Position numbers and translations under genes: made by a program. From a virus: a stretch of DNA of 64,000 nt. Under the pieces are notes generated by a model. It did no database searches. It was given only the letters and a program-made list of their open reading frames with translations, and was not told the DNA's origin. Of the stretch, positions 49,216 through 57,090 are shown in pieces (the first letter of the stretch is position 1; each line of letters starts with the position of its first letter). The stretch spans positions 124,001-188,000 of the IMG/VR virus record IMGVR_UViG_3300030108_004965; one strand, 5' to 3'.

Positions 49216-51130
49216 CTTCGTCAACCTTTTTTAATGATTCAATTAATGATTTGATTTCAAAATCAGTACTAAATAGTTTCTCTTCTTCTAAAATATCAGA
49301 TTTACCCTCTTCTACGACACCTCGGGCTAGTGAATCAAGTCCACCAAAGCCAACTTTTCCGGGAAAGGTTTTTCTTAATGTGCCAAGTTCACCTGAAAGT
49401 GCCGTGTTGGTCATTTGTTTTCTCTTGCCGCCTTTCCGGTATGTATGTTGCCTTCTCTTGTATTTGCCTCGGCGCTTCGGTCTTGCGTTGTCATCTCTTT
49501 TTCCGGGCGGTTCTGCCAGAAGAACGTCATCCTCCGCATCATCACCTCCAGTATCATCAGCAGCACCTGCATCATCACCACCTAGGTCTAAATCACCACC
49601 TTCGTCACCGCCAAGGTCTAAATCTCCTCCGCCAAGATCACCTCCGCCAAGATCACCTCCGCCACCTTCAGCGGCTCCGCCTGATGTAGCGGCCTCAATG
49701 GCAGCAGAGAATTTTGCATCAGAGAACATTTCTCTTTGCATACGAATGTATTCGTCTTCAGAAATACCAAGTAAGTTTTGAGCAACCCATCTCTTAGAAA
49801 AGTACCCCTCAGTTGCACTGCCTGCAATGTCAAACTTGGTCTTCCAATGTTCAAGTTCTTGCATCTCTGCTATTTTGCTAGGATTGTTCAAGGACAAACT
49901 AAAAGCCAAAAGATCATCACTTCGAAAGCCTAATGTGAACAAATGTATGATACCGATTTTTTCTAATTCAGATATCAAAACTCGTTGAAGTCTCTGAATT
50001 GTTCTAGCAAACCTGATGTCTTTTTGAGCCAACGTTGTCTTGTCCTCTGTTGCTCCTTCGCCCATTGAAAGATAGGATTGGGGAACTTTGAGAGCAGAAA
50101 ACAGTTTATCTCTGAGATATTTTACATCTTCAATTTGTGCTGTGAATTGGCCTCCGGGAAGATTGACGATGTCGGTAGACGATTGTCCTCCCCTGATTGG
50201 GATAAAGTAATCCTCTTCGATCGAGAGAGGGTTATACCGCAGATCAACACGACCCGTCTGTGGATCGACAACTTGGTGTCGTTTCATCTGAGTCATGATC
50301 TTTTGCATATACTGCTCTACATCTTGTGGTGCAATACCGCCTACGTCTATCTTAAACACTCTTCTTTCTGGTGATCTAACAATTCTGTATGCCATCATTG
50401 CATCTTCTAAAAGCGTTAATTGTCTCCAGATTCTTCTTGCAGGTTCCAGCGCTGAGGTTCCATAGGGAGCATACTTGTCGTTCCCAAGGATTCTAAAGTG
50501 TGCCATCTGCCAGTTCTCCAGAGTAAGCCCTGCGGAGTTCCATTGGTATTGAATGTAATTTGGGTTTGTTGGATCTTCTCCTTCTAATCGCTCTATCTCT
50601 TGTGATGGAAGACCTATGACGTTTCTAATTCCCATGTTTTCTTCGATGTCCAGATACAAAAACAGATCTCCATACTTACACATTGTTCTCGCCCAACCAA
50701 AAAGATTAGACGATACATTCAGAATGTCATAATAAAGTGAGTGAAGAATGTATTTGATTTCTTCATTGGGGCACTTAATGTGTAACATAGGAGTCAAACT
50801 AGAGTATGTTGTCATCTCATCCGCATAAATGTCAAGCGAGGATGCTATCTCTGGTGTGTACTCCATCTGATCAAAATCGTGATATCTTTCTGTTCTGCTC
50901 CTATTTGAGATCGCATTGATCGCGGTCATGTTCATAGGGTTGTATTCAGACTTTTTAAATTGAAGTCCGGAGGTTGATTTGAACCTAGAAGAATATTTAT
51001 CCAGATCTCTTCTTCTTAGTTGCCTACCTGTCTGAGTTCTTCTATTAACAATAGGACCAGAGAAAAGTTTTGTTAGCGATTTAAACAAACTGTTCTGATT
51101 ATTGTATGGGTTTCTGTCATTACGTGCCAT
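49202..51130 (-). CDS. gp20-like: Portal vertex protein (gp20-like)
   Basis: 642 residues. Conserved gp20 segments: RTERYHDFDQMEYTPEIASS, LDIYADEMTTYSSLTPMLHI, KYGDLFLYLDIEENMGIRNV, DAMMAYRIVRSPERRVFKID, VGGIAPQDVEQYMQKIMTQM, PLSIEEDYFIPIRGGQSSTD, QIEDVKYLRDKLFSALKVPQ SYLSMGEG. It forms the dodecameric ring at the DNA entry vertex. The C-terminal part carries a Gly/Asp-rich repeat (GGGDLGGGDLGGGDLDLGG) then a basic patch (RRGKYKRRQHTYRKGGKRKQ), not usual in T4 gp20. Confidence 0.95.
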   Translation of the reverse strand: MARNDRNPYNNQNSLFKSLTKLFSGPIVNRRTQTGRQLRRRDLDKYSSRFKSTSGLQFKKSEYNPMNMTAINAISNRSRTERYHDFDQMEYTPEIASSLDIYADEMTTYSSLTPMLHIKCPNEEIKYILHSLYYDILNVSSNLFGWARTMCKYGDLFLYLDIEENMGIRNVIGLPSQEIERLEGEDPTNPNYIQYQWNSAGLTLENWQMAHFRILGNDKYAPYGTSALEPARRIWRQLTLLEDAMMAYRIVRSPERRVFKIDVGGIAPQDVEQYMQKIMTQMKRHQVVDPQTGRVDLRYNPLSIEEDYFIPIRGGQSSTDIVNLPGGQFTAQIEDVKYLRDKLFSALKVPQSYLSMGEGATEDKTTLAQKDIRFARTIQRLQRVLISELEKIGIIHLFTLGFRSDDLLAFSLSLNNPSKIAEMQELEHWKTKFDIAGSATEGYFSKRWVAQNLLGISEDEYIRMQREMFSDAKFSAAIEAATSGGAAEGGGGDLGGGDLGGGDLDLGGDEGGDLDLGGDDAGAADDTGGDDAEDDVLLAEPPGKRDDNARPKRRGKYKRRQHTYRKGGKRKQMTNTALSGELGTLRKTFPGKVGFGGLDSLARGVVEEGKSDILEEEKLFSTDFEIKSLIESLKKVDEDETQ

Positions 51131-51133
51131 TTT

Positions 51134-52717
51134 TTATCCTTTATAAATCCAAAAAAATTCTTTTGATTTTTTTATTTCTTCTTTATGTTTCTCTTCAAAT
51201 GACTGCTTGAATCCTTCTTGTCCTTTTATTTTAGTATTCATTATGGTTGAAGACTTTTTGATGCCTCCTAGCATAGCCTTTTTGTATTCAACTTCCCGTT
51301 GGTTTTCTTGTAAGGCCGTATCGCGTACCCAGCAAGCAATTGCCAGAGACATAACAAGGTCATCATTATATGAGCGCATTGCTTGAGGTTTGCCATTGTA
51401 CCAAATAAAAGTTTTAAATTCATGAAACAGTCTTGTAGAGTTTAATTTAATTAGTTTGTTTCTCACGTACTCTTCTAATTTGGCCACAATTAAAGGTCTT
51501 GTCTTCGTGCTGGTGGTGAAACCCATTACTGCTCTACTGTTGTTTTCTCCCAAGTTTGATTCTATAAATTCGTGAGTTGATTTAATCGAATAGTAAATGT
51601 TAGGATATTCTAAAGAATTTAGCTTTTCTAGTACAGAGATGCCTATTCCATTATTCTCTACTACCAAAAGGCATTGGCCGTATTCTCGACCTGATTCATT
51701 TAGGATACTGGCGTATAAATCTAAGTTTGGTTTCCCTTGGTATTCAGCAACCACCTCCATTGTGTCCAGCCTTATAATGTGAAATACAGAATAATCTGCT
51801 CCATCTCCACGAGCCACATCGGCAACCAAAACATAAGAAGCTCCATCGACATATTTCTCCCAAATCCAAAAGTTTCTATCATAACCGGTCCTGTATACAG
51901 GATCTCGAACATTTTCAAACAACCACTGCATGTCATCCGGATGAATCACAGTATCACCAGACGTATTGAAATTACATTCCAATTCTTGGGCAATTTGTCT
52001 ACGAGACATGTTTTTAGTCTCTTTAGCAAACCAGTCATCGCCACGTTCAGGGTGAACATCCCAAGGTAAAATAATTGGATGGAAATCGTTCTCTTCTGCT
52101 TCAGAATCAACGTATGTCTTGTGGAACCAATTTCCTACCCCATTAGGGGTCGATAAGGCTATGCAGCGCCCTCCAGTAGACAAAGTAGGGTAAAGACCCG
52201 TCCACAACTCGTCAAGGCCTTCTACGTGTGCTGCCTCGTCTATAACGAGCAGCGATAATGCTTCCGAACGACCTGCGTCTCCAGAGGTGGTTCCGGCTTT
52301 GATCTGAGAGCCGTTTGATAATTCGAATGAGGTTTTGTTGTCCGTGACGATCTTTGCTATCTTGATCCAGTCCGGAAGGTGCTTCATAATTGATTTTACT
52401 TTCTTTACCAAGTTCGCTGCCGTGCCAAATTTGGTTGCGATAACAAGAATGTTCTTGTCTCGGTGAAAAAGCATAAACCAGACAATGTATCCCGCTGAAA
52501 TTGTGGAGATACCTAACTGTCTGGCTTTGAGTATAATATTAAAACGATAGTCATTGAAGTCTTTGAGGAGATCCTTCTGATAATCGAAAGTTTTAAAGGG
52601 TATGAGGCCCTTGAGTGGATGTGAAATTAGACAATAATTATCAATGAAGAACTGAGGATTCTTGCCACATTTGACAATCTCCTTGACAATTTCTTGCTTT
52701 GAGAGTTTAAACGCCAT
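51134..52717 (-). CDS. gp17-like: Terminase large subunit (gp17-like)
   Basis: 527 residues; GGAG 4 nt upstream. Packaging ATPase: Walker A variant LKARQLGIST (63-72), Walker B SLLVIDEAAHVEG with Asp160/Glu161, coupling motif LSTPNG (188-193). The C-terminal RNase H-like nuclease has SYVLVADVARGDGADYS with Asp300 and Asp309 and VVENNGIG. It cuts concatemeric DNA and packs it through the portal encoded downstream. No small terminase gene is recognised in the window. Confidence 0.95.
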   Translation of the reverse strand: MAFKLSKQEIVKEIVKCGKNPQFFIDNYCLISHPLKGLIPFKTFDYQKDLLKDFNDYRFNIILKARQLGISTISAGYIVWFMLFHRDKNILVIATKFGTAANLVKKVKSIMKHLPDWIKIAKIVTDNKTSFELSNGSQIKAGTTSGDAGRSEALSLLVIDEAAHVEGLDELWTGLYPTLSTGGRCIALSTPNGVGNWFHKTYVDSEAEENDFHPIILPWDVHPERGDDWFAKETKNMSRRQIAQELECNFNTSGDTVIHPDDMQWLFENVRDPVYRTGYDRNFWIWEKYVDGASYVLVADVARGDGADYSVFHIIRLDTMEVVAEYQGKPNLDLYASILNESGREYGQCLLVVENNGIGISVLEKLNSLEYPNIYYSIKSTHEFIESNLGENNSRAVMGFTTSTKTRPLIVAKLEEYVRNKLIKLNSTRLFHEFKTFIWYNGKPQAMRSYNDDLVMSLAIACWVRDTALQENQREVEYKKAMLGGIKKSSTIMNTKIKGQEGFKQSFEEKHKEEIKKSKEFFWIYKG

Positions 52718-52747
52718 GCTACTCCATTAATGTTAAAGAGCCGGACC

Positions 52748-53221
52748 CTATTCGGAACGAAGGTCTAGATCTGGTTTTTTAGAAGCCTCTGTGTCTTCGT
52801 CATCAACTGCTTTAAATTTCGCCTCGTAAGAGGAATTGATTTGCTGTAACGCTTGAAGTGCTTCTGGGTCTTTCGCTACATTTTCGGCTCTGTCAATGAG
52901 TGCATCTAGTAATTCACCAAGCCCTATGAATCCGTCTCTATCTTGGCGTATCATCTCGGAAGTTATGGCACCGATAGCTTGTGCTGCATTTTCTAATGAA
53001 TTTCGTCCCATATCAGACTTACCTTTAAGTCTTAGTTTGGGAGCCGCCAATCTAGAAAGTGCCACAAATTGTTTACGAAAAGTTTCGTTTTTTCGATAGT
53101 ATTCTTGGCTCATTGCAACCTCTCGTCCGAGATAATCAGCATCTCCAGCGCTTGCTTCCGCCAAAACAATTTTTAATTCTTCTTTTATAATTTGTTTTAG
53201 TCGTTCTTTTGTAACTCTCAT
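52748..53221 (-). CDS. Class I tagged protein of unknown function
   Basis: 157 residues; GGAG upstream. The N-terminus MRVTKERLKQIIKEELKIVL is a textbook class I tag: T4, K5, L8, I12-K13-E14, with a second L20-A21-E22|A23 site. The rest is helical and soluble (MSQEYYRKNETFRKQFVALS, RLAAPKLRLKGKSDMGRNSL) with an acidic C-terminus. It overlaps the start of the terminase transcript region. Candidate internal head protein. Confidence 0.65.
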   Translation of the reverse strand: MRVTKERLKQIIKEELKIVLAEASAGDADYLGREVAMSQEYYRKNETFRKQFVALSRLAAPKLRLKGKSDMGRNSLENAAQAIGAITSEMIRQDRDGFIGLGELLDALIDRAENVAKDPEALQALQQINSSYEAKFKAVDDEDTEASKKPDLDLRSE

Positions 53222-53775
53222 TTTTGATTTGCTCCTTTTTTACGCGTATCGTTCTGGGGTCGCTTTGTTGAATGTTGAGCCAGAAACTTTCTGGTTACAT
53301 CTCTTTCCGTGGGTTTTGATGGCTCAAGAAGCCCATCGATTTCTTTCATTCCTGAAATTTTATAATGCTGATATGCTTGAACAAAAGTTCTAACTCGGGA
53401 GGTTGTTTGTACTAAAATTTGTGGCTCACCTTTTTTGGTCAAAGTGATCCCCTTTCCAGTTATTGCTTTGTATTCTCTTTGAAGGAATTTTTTTACTTCA
53501 TTTAACATTCGCTCTATTTCTTGTTCATATTTTGGATCAGCAACATCTTTAAGTCTTGTGTCGCTCTGGTAATTAATACAAACAGAATCGGCATAAAATT
53601 TGACACCAAAGCCATCGTTGACTCGACTATCCATAAGAGGACAACCTTGTTCTCTATTTAGACCTACCTTTCTTACTTGTCCGTCCAAGGAGAACCGCTC
53701 ATCGTGCGCACCGTCATAAGCGTTTGAGGCTGCTTGTGCTAAGCCTTGAATAATTTCTAAAGTGGTTGAACTCAT
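53218..53775 (-). CDS. Conserved phage protein of unknown function, terminase-proximal
   Basis: 185 residues; AAGGA 10 nt upstream. It starts MSSTTLEIIQGLAQAASNAY, then DGAHDERFSLDG, GFGVKFYADSVCINYQSDTR, LKDVADPKYEQEIERMLNEV. The C-terminus is basic (RKFLAQHSTKRPQNDTRKKG). I have the impression of a widespread marine phage protein, but no function is known to me. Its place before the tagged protein and the terminase suggests a structural or packaging role. Confidence 0.65.
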   Translation of the reverse strand: MSSTTLEIIQGLAQAASNAYDGAHDERFSLDGQVRKVGLNREQGCPLMDSRVNDGFGVKFYADSVCINYQSDTRLKDVADPKYEQEIERMLNEVKKFLQREYKAITGKGITLTKKGEPQILVQTTSRVRTFVQAYQHYKISGMKEIDGLLEPSKPTERDVTRKFLAQHSTKRPQNDTRKKGANQK

Positions 53776-53790
53776 GTTGTTTTTTTCCTT

Positions 53791-54519
53791 TTAAATAGTT
53801 GCGACAAACACAGTAATATCGCAAGCAGACCCTGATGCCTGAGCAGAAATAGAATCAAAATTATAAAAATCTGTTGGGGTCCATAGTGCATCAGCAACTA
53901 GAATTGCTTTTGCTGCTGCGCCACTACCACCACCGCCTGAGAAGCCAATGGTCGGAGCAGAAGTGTACCCAGTTCCCGGGTTTGTTATTGTAACTGATGC
54001 GACGGTATTACCATCTAATACCGCTGTTCCGGTTGCGCCACTACCACCACCTCCACTAAAAGCTACAGTAGGCGGAGAACTATAGCCACTCCCAAGATTT
54101 GACATGGAAGCAGAGAAGACTGATGTTGTATCTGAAACAGCCCCGCTCATTGCAGCATTTGTTGTGTTAACATTCATCTTTAGACTATAAAAAATCTCAG
54201 TACTGTCTCTCCCAATTGTTCGGTAGAAAGTTTGTCCGCTTGCTTTATGGTTTAGTTTCATCACAATCTGTTTTTGGTCATCTAGATTGGTAATCCTAAC
54301 GTATCTAACATCATCATCTATAAAAGTTCCCGGCGAAACACTGGAAGAAAAGCTCACAATTTCGGTGAAACTCCCAGTCCCTATGTTCATTTGTCTTTGT
54401 GAAATGTGAGTCATCCCACTCTTCTGAAATGAACTGGTAAACTCATGCGCAATACCACCGATGTTAATAGTCTCTGTAGTCTTAACAGTCAAGGTGGCTG
54501 GTGTTATTGTCGTTGCCAT
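53791..54519 (-). CDS. Virion structural protein with Gly/Ser repeat
   Basis: 242 residues; GGAG upstream. N-terminal beta domain (NIGGIAHEFTSSFQKSGMTH, FIDDDVRYVRITNLDDQKQI). Residues about 140-205 hold two copies of a 'GxGY(S/T)S(P/A)P(T)(V/I)xFSGGGGSGA' unit followed by VASVTITNPGTGYTS, then a short beta end (ACDITVFVATI). Such repeats occur in phage fibre and tail proteins. The DNA of the two copies is also similar. Surface or fibre role is inference. Confidence 0.65.
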   Translation of the reverse strand: MATTITPATLTVKTTETINIGGIAHEFTSSFQKSGMTHISQRQMNIGTGSFTEIVSFSSSVSPGTFIDDDVRYVRITNLDDQKQIVMKLNHKASGQTFYRTIGRDSTEIFYSLKMNVNTTNAAMSGAVSDTTSVFSASMSNLGSGYSSPPTVAFSGGGGSGATGTAVLDGNTVASVTITNPGTGYTSAPTIGFSGGGGSGAAAKAILVADALWTPTDFYNFDSISAQASGSACDITVFVATI

Positions 54520-54522
54520 TTT

Positions 54523-54897
54523 CTACTCCGGTCTCCATCCTGTAGCCCATCGCTCTTCTCTGCCTTCAACCCATTGAATGTAACATTTAAAGCAACATTT
54601 AAATTTGGTCATGTATACGTCATCATTCGATTTAAATGAATATGTATTACAAACAGGACAAGAACGCTTGGATTCTTCTTTAAGTAGTTTTGAGGGTATA
54701 AAAACGCCAAAGATCTCTTCTTTGTCAAGATCTTCGGTGTCTGCATCCGGAGAGAATGTGTCTTTTAATTGTTCTAAATATTCTTTTTCTTTATTGTTAT
54801 CCCATCTTGATTTTGGATTAACAACAGTTTCTTTTCCGTATTTCTTTGCAATTGCTTGCTCTACTTTGATAGCGTAGTTTGGATCTTTATCCTTCAT
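54523..54897 (-). CDS. Small zinc-ribbon-like protein
   Basis: 124 residues; GGAGG close to the ATG. The C-terminal part has CPVC (residues about 81-84) and CCFKC (about 101-105), a Cys4 zinc ribbon, then a Trp-rich end (WVEGREERWATGWRPE). The N-terminal half is a charged helix. No family known; possibly protein or nucleic-acid binding. It lies next to a row of tagged proteins. Confidence 0.65.
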   Translation of the reverse strand: MKDKDPNYAIKVEQAIAKKYGKETVVNPKSRWDNNKEKEYLEQLKDTFSPDADTEDLDKEEIFGVFIPSKLLKEESKRSCPVCNTYSFKSNDDVYMTKFKCCFKCYIQWVEGREERWATGWRPE

Positions 54898-54909
54898 GAA
54901 ACCTCCGCT

Positions 54910-55164
54910 TTATTTAGAAAGAGATAATCTTAAAAATTCAGCAGCCTTGTCAAAACCGGCAAGCTCCAACCTAGAGGCTAAGTCGTCAATTTGAAAAGGC
55001 TCAAGGTCAAGTTCTCGACCAACCAAATCAGGTTGAATGTCCTTGTATGATGTAGTTTTGGTCACCATATCTGACATTTCTTCGGGACTCAAATTTTCAT
55101 ATTCCTCAAGATTTTCGATCTCTTCTTTAATAATTTTTTTTAATTGTTCTTTAGTTATTTGCAT
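54910..55164 (-). CDS. Class I tagged small acidic protein
   Basis: 84 residues; GAGGAATAATAAA before the ATG. N-terminus MQITKEQLKKIIKEEIENLE is the consensus tag (I12-K13-E14). The remainder is acidic and helical with a compact C-terminal domain (QIDDLASRLELAGFDKAAEF). A candidate internal virion protein; function unknown. Confidence 0.7.
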   Translation of the reverse strand: MQITKEQLKKIIKEEIENLEEYENLSPEEMSDMVTKTTSYKDIQPDLVGRELDLEPFQIDDLASRLELAGFDKAAEFLRLSLSK

Positions 55165-55168
55165 TTTA

Positions 55169-55492
55169 TTATTCCTCGTAACTTAATGGGTCGTCATGCT
55201 TACCCCGCATACCTGATCGGTACAAGTCTGCTAATTCTTCTGCTACGACCTGAACCAGTTCCGTTCCGGGCGCCATCTGTGTTAGCAGGAGCGAATACAT
55301 GTCGTCGGTCTCATCATCATCAGGCGAGATTCCTGACATTGTCTCTGCTGTTTTCAACACTTCTTCGATAAACATTTCCAAGTCCTTTGGCATCTCAAGC
55401 GGAGTGTTTGGGTCAAGCATGTCTGCTTCGGCAGTCAGGCTTTGGATCTCTTCTTGAATCATTTTCTTCAAATTTATTCTAGTTATTTTCAT
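55169..55492 (-). CDS. Class I tagged small acidic protein
   Basis: 107 residues; GAGG upstream. N-terminus MKITRINLKKMIQEEIQSLT is a tag variant (I12-Q13-E14). The body is very acidic (GISPDDDETDDMYSLLLTQM) and helical, with a C-terminal LYRSGMRGKHDDPLSYEE. Overlaps the spanin-like gene by 14 nt. Function unknown. Confidence 0.68.
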   Translation of the reverse strand: MKITRINLKKMIQEEIQSLTAEADMLDPNTPLEMPKDLEMFIEEVLKTAETMSGISPDDDETDDMYSLLLTQMAPGTELVQVVAEELADLYRSGMRGKHDDPLSYEE

Positions 55493-55886
55493 CTATTTTC
55501 CTCACGGCGTAATATGTTCCCAGTGATGTTCCCGAGGCTAATAAAAAACCGCCAAAGAATGCCCACATGGTTTTGTTTGGTCTTATTTCTTTTCGGAGCG
55601 CCGCAATCTCTTGATCTCGAAGTTCCAATAGAGTTGTATTTTTTTCCGTTTCGGTTTCCAACTCTGCTTTTAAATAGTCTAATTCCAATTGTAATTCCGC
55701 TTTTGATAAAGATAATGCAAGTTCTTTTTGGATCTCGCATTGCTCAACTGACATCTCTCGACCAGCAATAATGTTGGCCACTGCCTCATCGTTCATTAGA
55801 CGACCGTAAAAGGGTGCTGCTTCGCCTTCTTCAAGGTGAACCATCAAAGGCTCTGCTATCGCTGAAGAAAGCAAAAATAGTAGCAC
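55479..55886 (-). CDS. Secreted or membrane protein, spanin-like
   Basis: 135 residues, GTG start overlapping the previous stop (TAGTG). N-terminal signal-like MLLFLLSSAIAEPLMVHLEE, then EGEAAPFYGRLMNDEAVANI, a coiled coil (about 50-100), and a C-terminal hydrophobic segment (MWAFFGGFLLASGTSLGTYY). The 'L..G..APF.G.L' motif occurs in small phage lysis-region proteins. With the next gene it may form a spanin-type envelope-disrupting pair. The call rests on layout only. Confidence 0.5.
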   Translation of the reverse strand: MLLFLLSSAIAEPLMVHLEEGEAAPFYGRLMNDEAVANIIAGREMSVEQCEIQKELALSLSKAELQLELDYLKAELETETEKNTTLLELRDQEIAALRKEIRPNKTMWAFFGGFLLASGTSLGTYYAVRKIDENN

Positions 55887-56290
55887 TACTTCTTTCCTTT
55901 TGTATCCATAACAAGGATACCAAACTCTTCGTTGAGAATACGATCAATCTCTTGTGGGTTCTCTTTGTTCGTTTCAATAAGCCTACGCACTCTTTCTGCT
56001 TTTACTAATTCAATGTGGTCGTTAGACTCCATAGCAGTTTTGTGAGCGATCTCTAGGGCTCGTTGATATTTTAAATTTGCCACCGTCATTTTTTCTATTT
56101 TTTTGTCGGAGGCACCTTCGATAGCGTCGATTTCTTTTTTATAAAGTTCTCGAGCCATCTGCATTTGTGTCTGGAGGGCTTTGACTTTCTTTCCTCCAAG
56201 AAGATAGGCTAAAAGTATAGCGCCCCCAATAACCAGAAATCTCCAGTTATGGAAGCACCATAGTTTTATTTTAGCCCAAGTAATAGTCAT
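55886..56290 (-). CDS. Inner-membrane protein with periplasmic coiled coil (i-spanin-like)
   Basis: 134 residues from ATG 56290 (ATGA overlap with the preceding stop). A single N-terminal membrane segment (WRFLVIGGAILLAYLLGGKK) is followed by a long helix (ALQTQMQMARELYKKEIDAI onwards) that would be periplasmic. This matches i-spanins. It directly precedes the signal-bearing coiled-coil gene. Lysis role is inference. Confidence 0.55.
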   Translation of the reverse strand: MTITWAKIKLWCFHNWRFLVIGGAILLAYLLGGKKVKALQTQMQMARELYKKEIDAIEGASDKKIEKMTVANLKYQRALEIAHKTAMESNDHIELVKAERVRRLIETNKENPQEIDRILNEEFGILVMDTKGKK

Positions 56291-56535
56291 TGCTTGCCCT
56301 GACTCTTTCCCCACTCATAAGCCGCCTGAACGTATTCTGGGTCATACTCGCCCCATTCTGGGTCGTCTTGCATGATTCTCATGTCTTCTATGAAGTCTTC
56401 AATAGAGGAAGCAGTCCGCGCAGCAGTGACAATCTCTCGATCTTCTACTGGGTCAAATCCATAGGCCTGATCTTCCATGACAGCACTAAGTTCTTCTTTG
56501 ATAATTTGTTTTAATTGTTCTTTGGTTATTTGCAT
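56287..56535 (-). CDS. Class I tagged small acidic protein
   Basis: 82 residues. N-terminus MQITKEQLKQIIKEELSAVM, the consensus tag (I12-K13-E14). The rest is acidic and contains DREIVTAARTASSIEDFIED and DDPEWGEYDPEYVQAAYEWG. The GAGGA that serves as its ribosome site lies within the end of the cysteine-rich peptide gene just upstream. Function unknown. Confidence 0.7.
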   Translation of the reverse strand: MQITKEQLKQIIKEELSAVMEDQAYGFDPVEDREIVTAARTASSIEDFIEDMRIMQDDPEWGEYDPEYVQAAYEWGKSQGKQ

Positions 56536-56537
56536 GT

Positions 56538-56606
56538 CTATTCCTCACAAGTTGGACACGTACAGCAAGGGCAACAATCACCACAGCATTCATGTAAGTT
56601 TTCCAT
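56538..56606 (-). CDS. Cysteine-rich 22-residue microprotein
   Basis: Frame from ATG 56606, with AGGAGG 8 nt upstream. Of 22 residues, eight are Cys (positions 7, 8, 11, 12, 14, 15, 17 and 20), in a CCxxCCxCCxCxxC array. The remaining residues are mainly acidic (MENLHE at the start, EE at the end). The array recalls metallothionein-like or metal-cluster peptides. The next gene starts 2 nt after its stop. The ribosome site is as strong as any in the window. Function unknown. Confidence 0.65.
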   Translation of the reverse strand: MENLHECCGDCCPCCTCPTCEE

Positions 56607-56610
56607 TTTA

Positions 56611-56847
56611 TTATCCTCCTAAAATGTCTTTAATCTCTTCTATGTCAGACGGATCTATTTTGAGTTCTAAATATAATTCCTCTCCGTTTTCGAATTTTAT
56701 ATCAATAGCAGCAGTCCCAGCATTTAAATTGATTTGTACTGGTGCAGTAGGTTGTGCCATTGTCGTGCCTACACGCCTTGCCGACCTACTATAATCTGCC
56801 ATCCCTTCTATTATTAAATTCTTTAGTTGTTCTTTTGTGATTTCCAT
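56611..56847 (-). CDS. Class I tagged small protein
   Basis: 78 residues; GGAGG 7 nt upstream. N-terminus MEITKEQLKNLIIEGMADYS, the tag with I12-I13-E14|G15. The rest contains TAPVQINLNAGTAAIDIKFE and ELYLELKIDPSDIEEIKDIL, a small alpha/beta fold with a C-terminal DILGG. Function unknown; candidate internal protein. Confidence 0.68.
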   Translation of the reverse strand: MEITKEQLKNLIIEGMADYSRSARRVGTTMAQPTAPVQINLNAGTAAIDIKFENGEELYLELKIDPSDIEEIKDILGG

Positions 56848-56850
56848 GTC

Positions 56851-57090
56851 TCAGCCTCCGTGTTTCCAAGATTTAGCGAAGTCAATAACAGATTGACCCC
56901 CAATATAGCAAACCGCTATCATGCCCCAGATGTCAGGATCTAGTCCTGCCCAGAGCATAAGAGCGGTCGCTGTCAGAAAAACAAGTAACTTACGACTTGC
57001 AACTTTTTCTTGAACGGAATCTAAGATTCCTTTCTCTTTGTTTTTAAGATACAATTCGTTTTGTATCATTACTTTTTTTTCTTGTTCCAT
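56851..57090 (-). CDS. Two-span membrane protein, holin candidate
   Basis: 79 residues, overlapping the stop of the Mre11-Rad50 gene by 1 nt. The N-terminal charged helix (KNKEKGILDSVQEKVASRK) is followed by two hydrophobic segments (LLVFLTATALMLWAGL; IWGMIAVCYIGGQSVIDFA) and a short basic tail. This size and topology fit small phage holins. Two spanin-like genes follow, but no endolysin gene is visible in the window. Confidence 0.5.
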   Translation of the reverse strand: MEQEKKVMIQNELYLKNKEKGILDSVQEKVASRKLLVFLTATALMLWAGLDPDIWGMIAVCYIGGQSVIDFAKSWKHGG

